DNA from: Candidatus Heimdallarchaeota archaeon AB_125 | GTDB lineage: Archaea > Asgardarchaeota > Heimdallarchaeia > Heimdallarchaeales > Heimdallarchaeaceae | Assembly (NCBI GenBank): GCA_001940755.1 | Contig: MEHH01000182.1 | Coordinates: forward strand, 1 to 5,818 | DNA: 5,818 nt | Reading direction: 5' to 3' | Shown here: piece after piece, positions 1-5,818 of the stretch | Position numbering within the stretch: the first letter of the stretch is position 1 | How the letters are laid out: each line of letters starts with the position of its first letter | Program-made: the position numbers and the translations under genes | The notes under the pieces: model-generated | What the model was told of the DNA's origin: nothing | Seen by the model: the letters and a program-made list of their open reading frames with translations, nothing else | Database searches by the model: none

Positions 1-804
1 GATGATAAGGTTAGACGAGAAGAAATTATTGAAGAAAAAGAAAAGAAAGAGCTATCTATCCAAAGCTTGTACAAAGAATTAGAGGCAAAGATAGAGAAAG
101 AAAAAACTCTCAAGGAAGCTGTTGATGATAAAAAGGATGTTGACAAACTTTCAGAAATCAGTCAGGAGATTGATGATCTCAAAGAACAAATCGATCAATT
201 AAAAGTCAAATCTATTGAAAAGAACAAAGAGATGGAAGATCTCAAAAGCAGAATTGACAAAACAAACAAACAAATTGAAAAGATAAAAAAAGACATTAAA
301 GAGCTTCAGAGCGATATTACTGAACTTGAGGAACAAGTGATTAAGGATACTCTGCAAATTTCAGATCTTAAAAACCAACTCTCTACAGAAGAAGACGATA
401 AGAGGAAAAAGAAGATTGAAAAAGAGATTGAGAAGCTCGAAAAAGATATAGATTATTGTCAAGATTGTATGAAGAAAGATTTGTTAAAATTAGAGAAGAC
501 TAAACAAGAGTTAACTGAACTACTTGAAGATATGGAAAATGAAAAGAAAACTCTTACTAGATCACAAAAGGAATCTGAACTTAAGAACCAACAATTAGAA
601 ATTCTCTACAAGGAATTGGATGTTGAGCTTGATATTCAAAAATCACTCATATCTAGTATTGATCAAGAGGAAGAATTTAAGAAAGCTAGTAAGATCAAAA
701 TAGAAATTGAGAATCTGGATAATACTATCAAATCGCTTAAGGATGAAATTTCTGAAAAAACTAAAGAGCTTGATGTGTTAAAAGAAAGGATTGAAGAATC
801 CTAA
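1..804 (+). CDS. Long coiled-coil protein, C-terminal part (5' end outside window)
   Basis: The reading frame is open from the first base of the window to TAA at 802-804, giving 267 visible residues. A TTG at 67 could be mistaken for a start, but the 22 codons before it are open, equally coiled-coil-like (rich in E, K and R), and no ribosome site precedes it, so I read it as an internal Leu and the gene as truncated by the window edge. The visible part is almost wholly Glu, Lys, Asp, Leu, Ile, Ser and Gln, with heptad spacing of Ile/Leu and no Gly, Pro, His or Trp. This predicts a long alpha-helical rod with no globular domain, signal peptide or membrane segment. The only cysteines form a CQDC motif at residues 153-156. 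Such rods occur in SMC/Rad50-like, structural and scaffold proteins. The part that would identify the family is not in the window, so no function is assigned. It ends 64 bp before the HAD gene, which seems to have its own promoter. Confidence 0.85.
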   Translation, partial: DDKVRREEIIEEKEKKELSIQSLYKELEAKIEKEKTLKEAVDDKKDVDKLSEISQEIDDLKEQIDQLKVKSIEKNKEMEDLKSRIDKTNKQIEKIKKDIKELQSDITELEEQVIKDTLQISDLKNQLSTEEDDKRKKKIEKEIEKLEKDIDYCQDCMKKDLLKLEKTKQELTELLEDMENEKKTLTRSQKESELKNQQLEILYKELDVELDIQKSLISSIDQEEEFKKASKIKIEIENLDNTIKSLKDEISEKTKELDVLKERIEES

Positions 805-831
805 ACCTACTTCTTCTGCCAGATTGATTAC

Positions 832-845
832 ATAAAGTTATTAAA
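832..845 (+). promoter_or_regulatory. Possible archaeal promoter (TATA-like box) of the HAD gene
   Basis: The intergenic stretch contains TTATTAAA at 838-845, preceded by a purine-rich ATAAAG at 832-837 that could serve as a BRE. The centre of the box is about 27 bp before the ATG at 869. That is the normal TATA-to-start-site distance in archaea if transcription starts at or near the start codon. The bases just before the ATG are pyrimidine-rich with no GGAG-like sequence, which also suits a leaderless mRNA. In DNA this AT-rich, such a match can arise by chance. Confidence 0.4.
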
Positions 846-868
846 CACATATTGTTTTCTTCACTCAT

Positions 869-1615
869 ATGGTCACCATAATCTGTGGAGATAAGAAATT
901 TGAGGAAGTAGAAATCTTCTGTTTTGATAAAGATGGGACATTACTTACTCTTAACATGTACAAACCAGTCATGAAAAAAAGAGCTGAATTACTTCTGGAT
1001 AAATATGGTTTGAAACAAGAGAACTACAATGATTTACTTTCACTAATGGGTCTGAATCCTGAGACAGAAGAAATAGATCATAAAGGTCCTATACATATTG
1101 AACGTGTTGAGATTATTAGAAGAACAAGAGAATATCTCCGCACATTTTCCATAAATTCCTCAATAGAAGAGATTGCAGAGCTTTTTGATGAGGTTGATCA
1201 TTTGATTGATTTTACTGAATATGTAGAAGCTTTTGATGGAGTTAGTTCTCTTCTAAATCAACTTAGAGATAAAGGAATAAAATTAATGGTTTCTACTCAT
1301 GATAGTACTGAACCAGCATCAAAACAATTGGCTAGTGCTGGATTATTTGATTATTTTGACTTAATCTATGGATTAGATATTGACTCTCCTTATCAAGCTA
1401 AACCCGCACCAGATATGTTACAGTATGGTTGTAAAACTCTTGAAGTTGACATCAGCAAGTCTATAGTAGTTGGTGACGATGATCGTGATTTACTTATGGG
1501 AAGGAATGCTGGAGCTTTAGCATGTATTGGAGTTCTTTCTGGGAAAGCTGAAGAGAAAGATTTCAAACATGCTGATGTCATAGTTGACTCTATTGCTAAT
1601 ATCAAAATTAAGTAA
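869..1615 (+). CDS. HAD-superfamily hydrolase, phosphoglycolate phosphatase-like
   Basis: This is a complete 248-residue protein, a usual length for a HAD phosphatase with a C1 helical cap. All four catalytic motifs are present. Motif I is FDKDGTL, with nucleophile Asp20 and acid/base Asp22. Motif II is the Thr143 of STHDS. Motif III is Lys178 in AKPAP. Motif IV is VVGDDDRD, with Mg-binding Asp203 and Asp207, followed by the typical GRNAG. Residues from about 33 to 125 form the helical cap that sets substrate choice. The protein should be a soluble, Mg-dependent phosphatase acting on a small phosphorylated metabolite; the substrate is unknown, and Gph/PpaX-like is only the general type. The ATG at 869 is preferred because an in-frame stop lies at 842-844, no other ATG, GTG or TTG lies between, and the next Met (30) falls after motif I. 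The N-terminal beta-hairpin before motif I (VTIICG, then F11 and V14) resembles, from memory, a HAD subfamily also seen in cyanobacteria. The gene converges on the ABC operon, and nothing links the two functionally. Confidence 0.95.
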   Translation: MVTIICGDKKFEEVEIFCFDKDGTLLTLNMYKPVMKKRAELLLDKYGLKQENYNDLLSLMGLNPETEEIDHKGPIHIERVEIIRRTREYLRTFSINSSIEEIAELFDEVDHLIDFTEYVEAFDGVSSLLNQLRDKGIKLMVSTHDSTEPASKQLASAGLFDYFDLIYGLDIDSPYQAKPAPDMLQYGCKTLEVDISKSIVVGDDDRDLLMGRNAGALACIGVLSGKAEEKDFKHADVIVDSIANIKIK

Positions 1616-1634
1616 CTCTAATTCTAACTTCTAA

Positions 1635-1639
1635 TTTTT
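1635..1639 (+). terminator. Possible T-tract terminator after the HAD gene
   Basis: A run of five T (1635-1639) lies in a pyrimidine-rich stretch 20 bp after the HAD stop codon. I see no stem-loop before it. Archaeal termination often relies on such T-rich runs without a hairpin. The run is short and the DNA is AT-rich, so this is a weak call. Confidence 0.35.
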
Positions 1640-1680
1640 CTCTTAAGGTTCTAAAATTAACTTATGCTTCTCATACGAAC

Positions 1681-1685
1681 AAAAA
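1681..1685 (-). terminator. Possible T-tract terminator after the ABC operon
   Basis: On the - strand a run of five T lies 11 bp after the stop codon of the ABC ATPase gene, which is itself a tandem TAA TAA (1698-1693). No clear hairpin precedes it. Together with the opposing T-run on the + strand it would separate the two convergent transcription units. Confidence 0.35.
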
Positions 1686-1695
1686 TGCTATATTA

Positions 1696-3456
1696 TTAAT
1701 TATCTGCTATTTCAACACCTAAGTAGTCTTCTATGATTCCTCTTAGATTGTTTTGAGTTACACGTAAATCATCTATTATTCTTCCATCTTGAAGCCGAAT
1801 TAATCTAAAACCTGGACGAACTAAAGATAAATCATGAGTACTCATAATTATAGTTGTTCCATATTTTGCAGCTGTTTCTATAAGCAGAGTAACAATATTT
1901 CGAGCTAGTCTTGAGTCAAGATTTGCGCTTGGTTCATCAGCAAAAATAATTGTGGCTTTTCTTGCTAAAGCTACAGATAAAGCCGCCCTTTGTCTTTCTC
2001 CTGCTGATAGCTCAGCTGCATAAGAAGTAATCTTATGATCAATCTCAACATTCCTAGCAATTTCTTCAATCCCTTCATATAGATTATCAGTTTGATCATT
2101 AAAGAGTCTTGGAATGAACATATTTTCCTCAACAGTATATTGATTAAACAGATTATTGACTTGACTAATCATAGCAATTTCATGAAATCTGAAATTAGCT
2201 ATCTCTATTGTGTCACCTTTAACAATATCAAAATTTTTAATTTTGATTTCTCCATTATCTGGCTCTTCAACTCCAGAAACTACATTTATCAAAGTTGTTT
2301 TACCTGCCCCTGATTTACCAGAAATAACGACAAAATCCCCTTTATTAATATTAAATGATAAATCTTTCAGAACATCATTCTTCATCCTTCCAGCGGGGAA
2401 AGATTTGCTGAGATGTTCTACTCTGATAATTTCCTTTGATTTCTTTGGATAGTCAAATTGTTGTTCTAAAATTGGTTGAACTTCACTAAATGAAACCTTT
2501 GCACGTTTATTATTCGAGTTAATGTGTTCATCAAGTTTATCGTCTTCGGTTTCCTTCATTATTTCATAAACTTCATCAGCATTAACCTCATCTGGATTAA
2601 AGACAACTGAAAATTTCTTTGATGGATGTATGTCAAATTCTGCTATATGTTTGTAGTTTCCACTAATATAAACTTCATCTGGAACACGAACAAATTGCGA
2701 GCTATCAATTATTGATTGAAGTGTAGATTCTTGAGGTCTGATTATGAACTCTAATTCACTTCTATCCAAATCAGTGTTCACTCCAACAAGACGTCCATCT
2801 CGTATGATATAGCTTTTCTTGAAAGCATTTCTGAATCTTAAATCGTGAGTTACTACTAGTATGGTTGTGCCATAATTCTCATTTAAATCTCGAAATGTTT
2901 CTATGATATCATTAGTATTAGCTGTATCTAATTGTCCTGTAGGCTCATCCGCTAGTAATATTCTTGGTTTTTTAGCAATAGCTACACCTATGCTTGCTCT
3001 TACAGCTTCTCCTCCAGAAACCTTTGTTATTGGATTCATTCTGATTTTTTCTAGATTCAACATTTTTATGAGTTCGTTGGTTTCTTTTTTTGCTCTCTCT
3101 TTTGCAGTATATCTCATTCTCATTGGCAACAAGATATTCTTCTCCAAAGTTAATGATGAGAGAAGATTTTGTCCTACAAATTGGTTAATAATCCCCATTC
3201 TATAATATCTAAACTCCCTCATCTGTTTTTCACCTAGATTAGCTATATTAATCTCATCAACGAATATAGTCCCACCACTTGGTTTCTCTAATCCAGAAAG
3301 AATTTTTATAAGTGTACTTTTTCCAGAACCACTTGGACCAATGATACTCGCTACTTCTCCTTCCTTCACATAAAGATCTAATCCTCTTAATGCAGAAACC
3401 TTCACGTCTGTTAGAGGGTCGTGGTAAACTTTTATCAGATCTTTTGTTATCATCAT
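1696..3456 (-). CDS. Tandem ABC ATPase (two fused LolD/MacB-type nucleotide-binding domains)
   Basis: This 586-residue cytoplasmic protein holds two complete ABC ATPase domains and no membrane segment. Domain 1 (about 1-227) has Walker A GPSGSGKST at 40-48, Q-loop Gln92, signature VSGGE at 146-150, Walker B ILLADEP with Glu171, D-loop GQLD, and switch His204. Domain 2 (about 342-586) has Walker A GKSGAGKTT at 380-388, Q-loop Gln432, signature LSAGE at 483-487, Walker B IIFADEP with Glu508, D-loop ANLD, and switch His541. All catalytic residues are present, so both sites should be able to bind and hydrolyse ATP. The LADEPTG and SGGE style places domain 1 in the LolD/MacB/FtsE group that drives FtsX-type permeases. 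Relatives usually have one such domain and dimerise; here both are on one chain. The roughly 114-residue linker (228-341) is longer than needed and may contain a small beta-rich domain. The start is the first of two ATGs. GGAG stands 10 nt before it, inside the end of the permease gene 7 bp upstream, so the pair is very likely co-transcribed and translationally coupled. Confidence 0.97.
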   Translation of the reverse strand: MMITKDLIKVYHDPLTDVKVSALRGLDLYVKEGEVASIIGPSGSGKSTLIKILSGLEKPSGGTIFVDEINIANLGEKQMREFRYYRMGIINQFVGQNLLSSLTLEKNILLPMRMRYTAKERAKKETNELIKMLNLEKIRMNPITKVSGGEAVRASIGVAIAKKPRILLADEPTGQLDTANTNDIIETFRDLNENYGTTILVVTHDLRFRNAFKKSYIIRDGRLVGVNTDLDRSELEFIIRPQESTLQSIIDSSQFVRVPDEVYISGNYKHIAEFDIHPSKKFSVVFNPDEVNADEVYEIMKETEDDKLDEHINSNNKRAKVSFSEVQPILEQQFDYPKKSKEIIRVEHLSKSFPAGRMKNDVLKDLSFNINKGDFVVISGKSGAGKTTLINVVSGVEEPDNGEIKIKNFDIVKGDTIEIANFRFHEIAMISQVNNLFNQYTVEENMFIPRLFNDQTDNLYEGIEEIARNVEIDHKITSYAAELSAGERQRAALSVALARKATIIFADEPSANLDSRLARNIVTLLIETAAKYGTTIIMSTHDLSLVRPGFRLIRLQDGRIIDDLRVTQNNLRGIIEDYLGVEIADN

Positions 3457-3463
3457 TGTTTTA

Positions 3464-5818
3464 TTACTCCATCATTGTTGGTGCATATTTAGTGAAATCT
3501 CTTCTTAGGAAGTATGTCAAACTAAGATAAATCAGCGCGGGTATTCCTAGAAATATCACTAATAACAATACAACTGGATAATTCACATACAATGTGAACT
3601 GTTCTACTCCATAACTCAATTGTTTCAATGTAGGATATACTACTGCTAGTCCTCCTGCTCCTCCCAAAATCAGTGCCGGTATTATCGCAGCTACCATTGT
3701 CTGAATTGCAGACATGTTTACTATTTTCGTTGAGCTTACACCCATTTTCTTCATTACATCGTGTTTTATAACTCGCTTTTCTAGAATCTTTATGGCTGTT
3801 GTAAAAGTTGAGAAAACTAATACAACTAAAGCTACAAACAAAGACAAAATCATTTCTATAATGAATATATTGTACAACGGTGTCTTCAGACTATCCTCTA
3901 CATCATCAATTGTTGACACTTTCATATCTTGTTCTTTTTCAAACAATTTGTTTACAATTGTTTGTACAGCTCTACTATTTCTAGCTCTTATGAGCATATC
4001 ATCGCTTGTTTTCAGTCTTTTAACTACTACATTCTCCAACATTTCAAAAGCTTCAGTTGAAATTATCATCAAGTTTTCATTTTCTTCGAATTCTTCCTCG
4101 AAATAATACATTGGAAATAGATTAAAACTTCCTTTGATTGTTAGTGAGTGTCTCAACCAAGGCAAATCTGGATTAGCAAATTCATGTTTATCTCCAATCT
4201 CTTTGTAATAACTTTTTATCATTGTTTCTGACATCAAGGTTGTGTTTGCATCAAGTTGCTTTATCTGATTCCAATGAATGTTTGATACTTTATCTGATGG
4301 TTTTTCAACTGTTTCTAAGAACGACGTCGTATTTACTACTACCAACCGCGTATATTTGAACATTGCATTGTATATTGTATGGACTTCAACATGTGTATAA
4401 TCTTCGACTTGGGAAATTTCACTTATGTCAACAACACTTATTTCATCTATACTAGACCATTTTTCAATTCTTACATCTGATCCATTTATGAAATAAGATT
4501 GTTGTGTAAGCGTTGTTTCTTTTGAATAAGGAATTACTAGAACCGGAACTAGTATTAACACTACTAACAAGAAAATCAATGTGATGTTTTCGAAATATTT
4601 TATATCTTTTCCAATTTCTGCAATTGAAAAATTGAACCTGCTTTTCTTTGCTTTCCACACTACAGCACTCACAGCTCGTAATACCAAACCTAAGAATTTG
4701 ATTATTAGAGGTAAAGCGCCCATAAGTGTGAATATCGCTCCAGCAATAGTCAGAAACAGATTTACAGTAAAATCACCAAATGCTGCATCATAATATGATA
4801 TTATAGATTGGTTGAAGAAATAGATCAATGTCCCTATTCCCAGAGCTAAGAAGAAAACATCTCTCCATGTTATTAATTTGTATTTTATTAAAATTGCAAA
4901 AAATGCAATAATTGCGGCACCTGTTGCTTCTGGTATGGCTAAATCCTCTGATAGTGGTAGGTCGTCTTCTGAACTAGTTTTGCTCTGAGCTTCTAACGAG
5001 GTTTTTATTTTTGCTTTACCTAGTTTCTTCATTGCTTTGTTAGATTTTCTTTTCACAGTTGGAGTTTTTTCAATCTTAATCTTCCTTCTAACTAGAATAA
5101 ATATTCTTGGTATTGAGATAATGAACAAAACTCCCACCACTATACCAAGGATAGCTGGAATACTACCAATTACTAAATTTGTATCGGTGTTTGTAAAACT
5201 TAAGAAGCCATTTATTTTTATTAGAGGAATTGCAGTTCCTACTGCAATTGCAAAACTTAGTAAACTTGCAGCTATGATTTCAATTATTCTTATAGATAGA
5301 TAAATAGAGATAATTCTTTTTGTACTAATCCCCCTACTCCGTAAAATATTCATTTCTTGTTCATAGCTTGATGAGAAAAGCTCTGATGATTCAAAAACCA
5401 TGAAAATTGATAAGAGTATTGCTGGAATTGCAAATATCAATATTCTAGCCATATTATTCAAATAGTATGTATTAAAGTTTTGAAAGAATTCTGATATTTC
5501 CTCATTTACTTTAACTACTGCAGAATCATCAAAAGTTAATGAATAAATTCTTCCTAAAATTGTTTCTTGTTCTTCAACAATCTCATTTCTATCTACTACA
5601 TTAAATTCGTCAAAATCCATCTCTAATTGGTAATACCCTCTTAGAAGGAGATCCATTTTTCCACCTTTAGATAATATATCAAAGAATATACTTTGTTTAG
5701 TGATAACATTTGCATTTTCTGATGCAATTGTATATACATCAAAAGGTACACCCAAATAAGCAGCTGTACGTTTCGCTTGAGCTAAATTTATTTGGGAATA
5801 GATTCCTACAACAGTCAT
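3464..5818 (-). CDS. FtsX/MacB-type ABC transporter permease (N-terminus outside window)
   Basis: This frame is open to the last base of the window, with 784 residues visible. The Met codon that coincides with the edge is probably internal, because what follows is the soluble end of an extracellular domain (1-120) rather than the N-terminal helix such permeases begin with. FtsX repeat 1 follows: helices near 122-144, 172-200 and 215-243, with the coupling segment EQEMNILRSRGIS (153-165) between the first two. A basic, then acidic, cytoplasmic linker spans 244-297. Helices near 319-338 and 350-375 follow, with a hydrophobic stretch at 298-312 that may lie at the membrane surface. After a basic loop (385-409) comes a helix at 410-430, an extracellular domain of about 218 residues (431-648), and FtsX repeat 2 with helices near 650-675, 702-727 and 745-768, and a second coupling segment (KKMGVSSTKIV, 690-700). 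With the missing first helix this gives about 10 helices. It forms the membrane channel or mechanotransmission part of a type VII ABC system with the downstream ATPase. The substrate is unknown. Confidence 0.93.
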   Translation of the reverse strand: MTVVGIYSQINLAQAKRTAAYLGVPFDVYTIASENANVITKQSIFFDILSKGGKMDLLLRGYYQLEMDFDEFNVVDRNEIVEEQETILGRIYSLTFDDSAVVKVNEEISEFFQNFNTYYLNNMARILIFAIPAILLSIFMVFESSELFSSSYEQEMNILRSRGISTKRIISIYLSIRIIEIIAASLLSFAIAVGTAIPLIKINGFLSFTNTDTNLVIGSIPAILGIVVGVLFIISIPRIFILVRRKIKIEKTPTVKRKSNKAMKKLGKAKIKTSLEAQSKTSSEDDLPLSEDLAIPEATGAAIIAFFAILIKYKLITWRDVFFLALGIGTLIYFFNQSIISYYDAAFGDFTVNLFLTIAGAIFTLMGALPLIIKFLGLVLRAVSAVVWKAKKSRFNFSIAEIGKDIKYFENITLIFLLVVLILVPVLVIPYSKETTLTQQSYFINGSDVRIEKWSSIDEISVVDISEISQVEDYTHVEVHTIYNAMFKYTRLVVVNTTSFLETVEKPSDKVSNIHWNQIKQLDANTTLMSETMIKSYYKEIGDKHEFANPDLPWLRHSLTIKGSFNLFPMYYFEEEFEENENLMIISTEAFEMLENVVVKRLKTSDDMLIRARNSRAVQTIVNKLFEKEQDMKVSTIDDVEDSLKTPLYNIFIIEMILSLFVALVVLVFSTFTTAIKILEKRVIKHDVMKKMGVSSTKIVNMSAIQTMVAAIIPALILGGAGGLAVVYPTLKQLSYGVEQFTLYVNYPVVLLLVIFLGIPALIYLSLTYFLRRDFTKYAPTMME
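3467..3470 (-). promoter_or_regulatory. Shine-Dalgarno GGAG of the ABC ATPase gene, inside the permease end
   Basis: On the - strand the junction reads ATGGAGTAATAAAACAATG. GGAG overlaps the last Met-Glu codons of the permease, the permease TAA is followed at once by a second TAA, and the ATPase ATG begins 10 nt after GGAG. The spacing is slightly long but workable. The layout suggests that ribosomes ending the permease re-initiate on the ATPase, helping to match the two subunits. It contrasts with the HAD gene, which lacks any such site, a mix common in archaea. Confidence 0.6.

Noticed and set aside
457..468. A true Rad50 zinc hook
   Set aside because: The motif is CQDC rather than CPxC, the heptad register runs through it unbroken, and no ATPase part is visible. 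Kept only as a possible metal or disulfide site.
67..804. A complete gene starting at TTG 67
   Set aside because: The frame is open to base 1 with the same coiled-coil composition and no ribosome site before TTG, so TTG is an internal Leu codon.
1393..1605. Open frame of 70 codons on the - strand
   Set aside because: It lies wholly opposite the HAD motif III-IV region, whose conserved catalytic residues show which strand codes.
2092..2452. Two overlapping + strand open frames of 73 and 80 codons
   Set aside because: Both are antisense to the second ATPase domain and its linker. Their composition (Phe, Ile, Leu, Ser) is what the reverse complement of an AT-rich gene gives.
2903..3205. Hydrophobic + strand open frame of 100 codons that looks like a membrane protein
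   Set aside because: It is antisense to the ATPase domain 1 signature and Walker B region. The hydrophobicity is an artefact of the complementary strand.
3714..4106. + strand open frame of 130 codons rich in Ser, Thr and Phe
   Set aside because: It is antisense to the permease, has no recognisable domain or ribosome site, and the - strand frame is continuous with clear FtsX features.
4464..5303. Further short open frames: - strand 4464-4658, + strand 4581-4793, + strand 5037-5303
   Set aside because: All lie inside the permease gene in other frames and show no family features.
1..5818. CRISPR arrays, tRNA or rRNA genes, insertion sequences, long inverted repeats
   Set aside because: The window is almost fully occupied by four protein genes. 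The two gaps of 64 and 80 bp are too short for these, and I saw no repeated long units or terminal repeats.

Overview
The window is AT-rich, densely coding DNA with four protein genes and no RNA genes, mobile elements or CRISPR arrays that I can see. The standard genetic code is used (TGG for Trp, and all four visible stops are TAA). An archaeal host fits best. The HAD gene has no Shine-Dalgarno sequence, but a TATA-like box lies about 27 bp before its ATG, as expected for leaderless archaeal transcription. The low GC and the tandem-ATPase plus large FtsX-type permease would suit an Asgard-type or other AT-rich archaeon. No phylogenetic marker is present, so this is only an inference, and an AT-rich bacterium is not excluded.

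Layout. On the + strand, positions 1-804 hold the 3' end of a long coiled-coil protein whose start lies before the window. After a 64-bp gap comes a complete HAD-superfamily hydrolase gene (869-1615). An 80-bp convergent intergenic region (1616-1695) follows, with a T-tract on each strand. On the - strand, transcription runs leftward from the right edge: a large FtsX/MacB-type ABC permease (3464-5818, missing its N-terminus beyond the edge), then after 7 bp a double-ATPase ABC protein (1696-3456).

How the genes work together. The permease and the fused double ATPase almost certainly form one ABC complex of the MacB/LolCDE/FtsX (type VII) kind. One polypeptide supplies both nucleotide-binding domains and one supplies both FtsX repeats, so a one-plus-one transporter is predicted where relatives often use homodimers or separate half-subunits. 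Its substrate cannot be told from the sequence. Relatives move lipids, lipoproteins or peptides, or act as mechanotransmitters. The HAD phosphatase and the coiled-coil gene lie on the opposite strand and show no evident functional link to the transporter.

I found no clearly new biological system. The points most worth a second look are the coiled-coil rod without Gly, Pro, His or Trp but with a single CxxC, the small domain-like insert between the two ATPase domains, and the asymmetric build of the permease.
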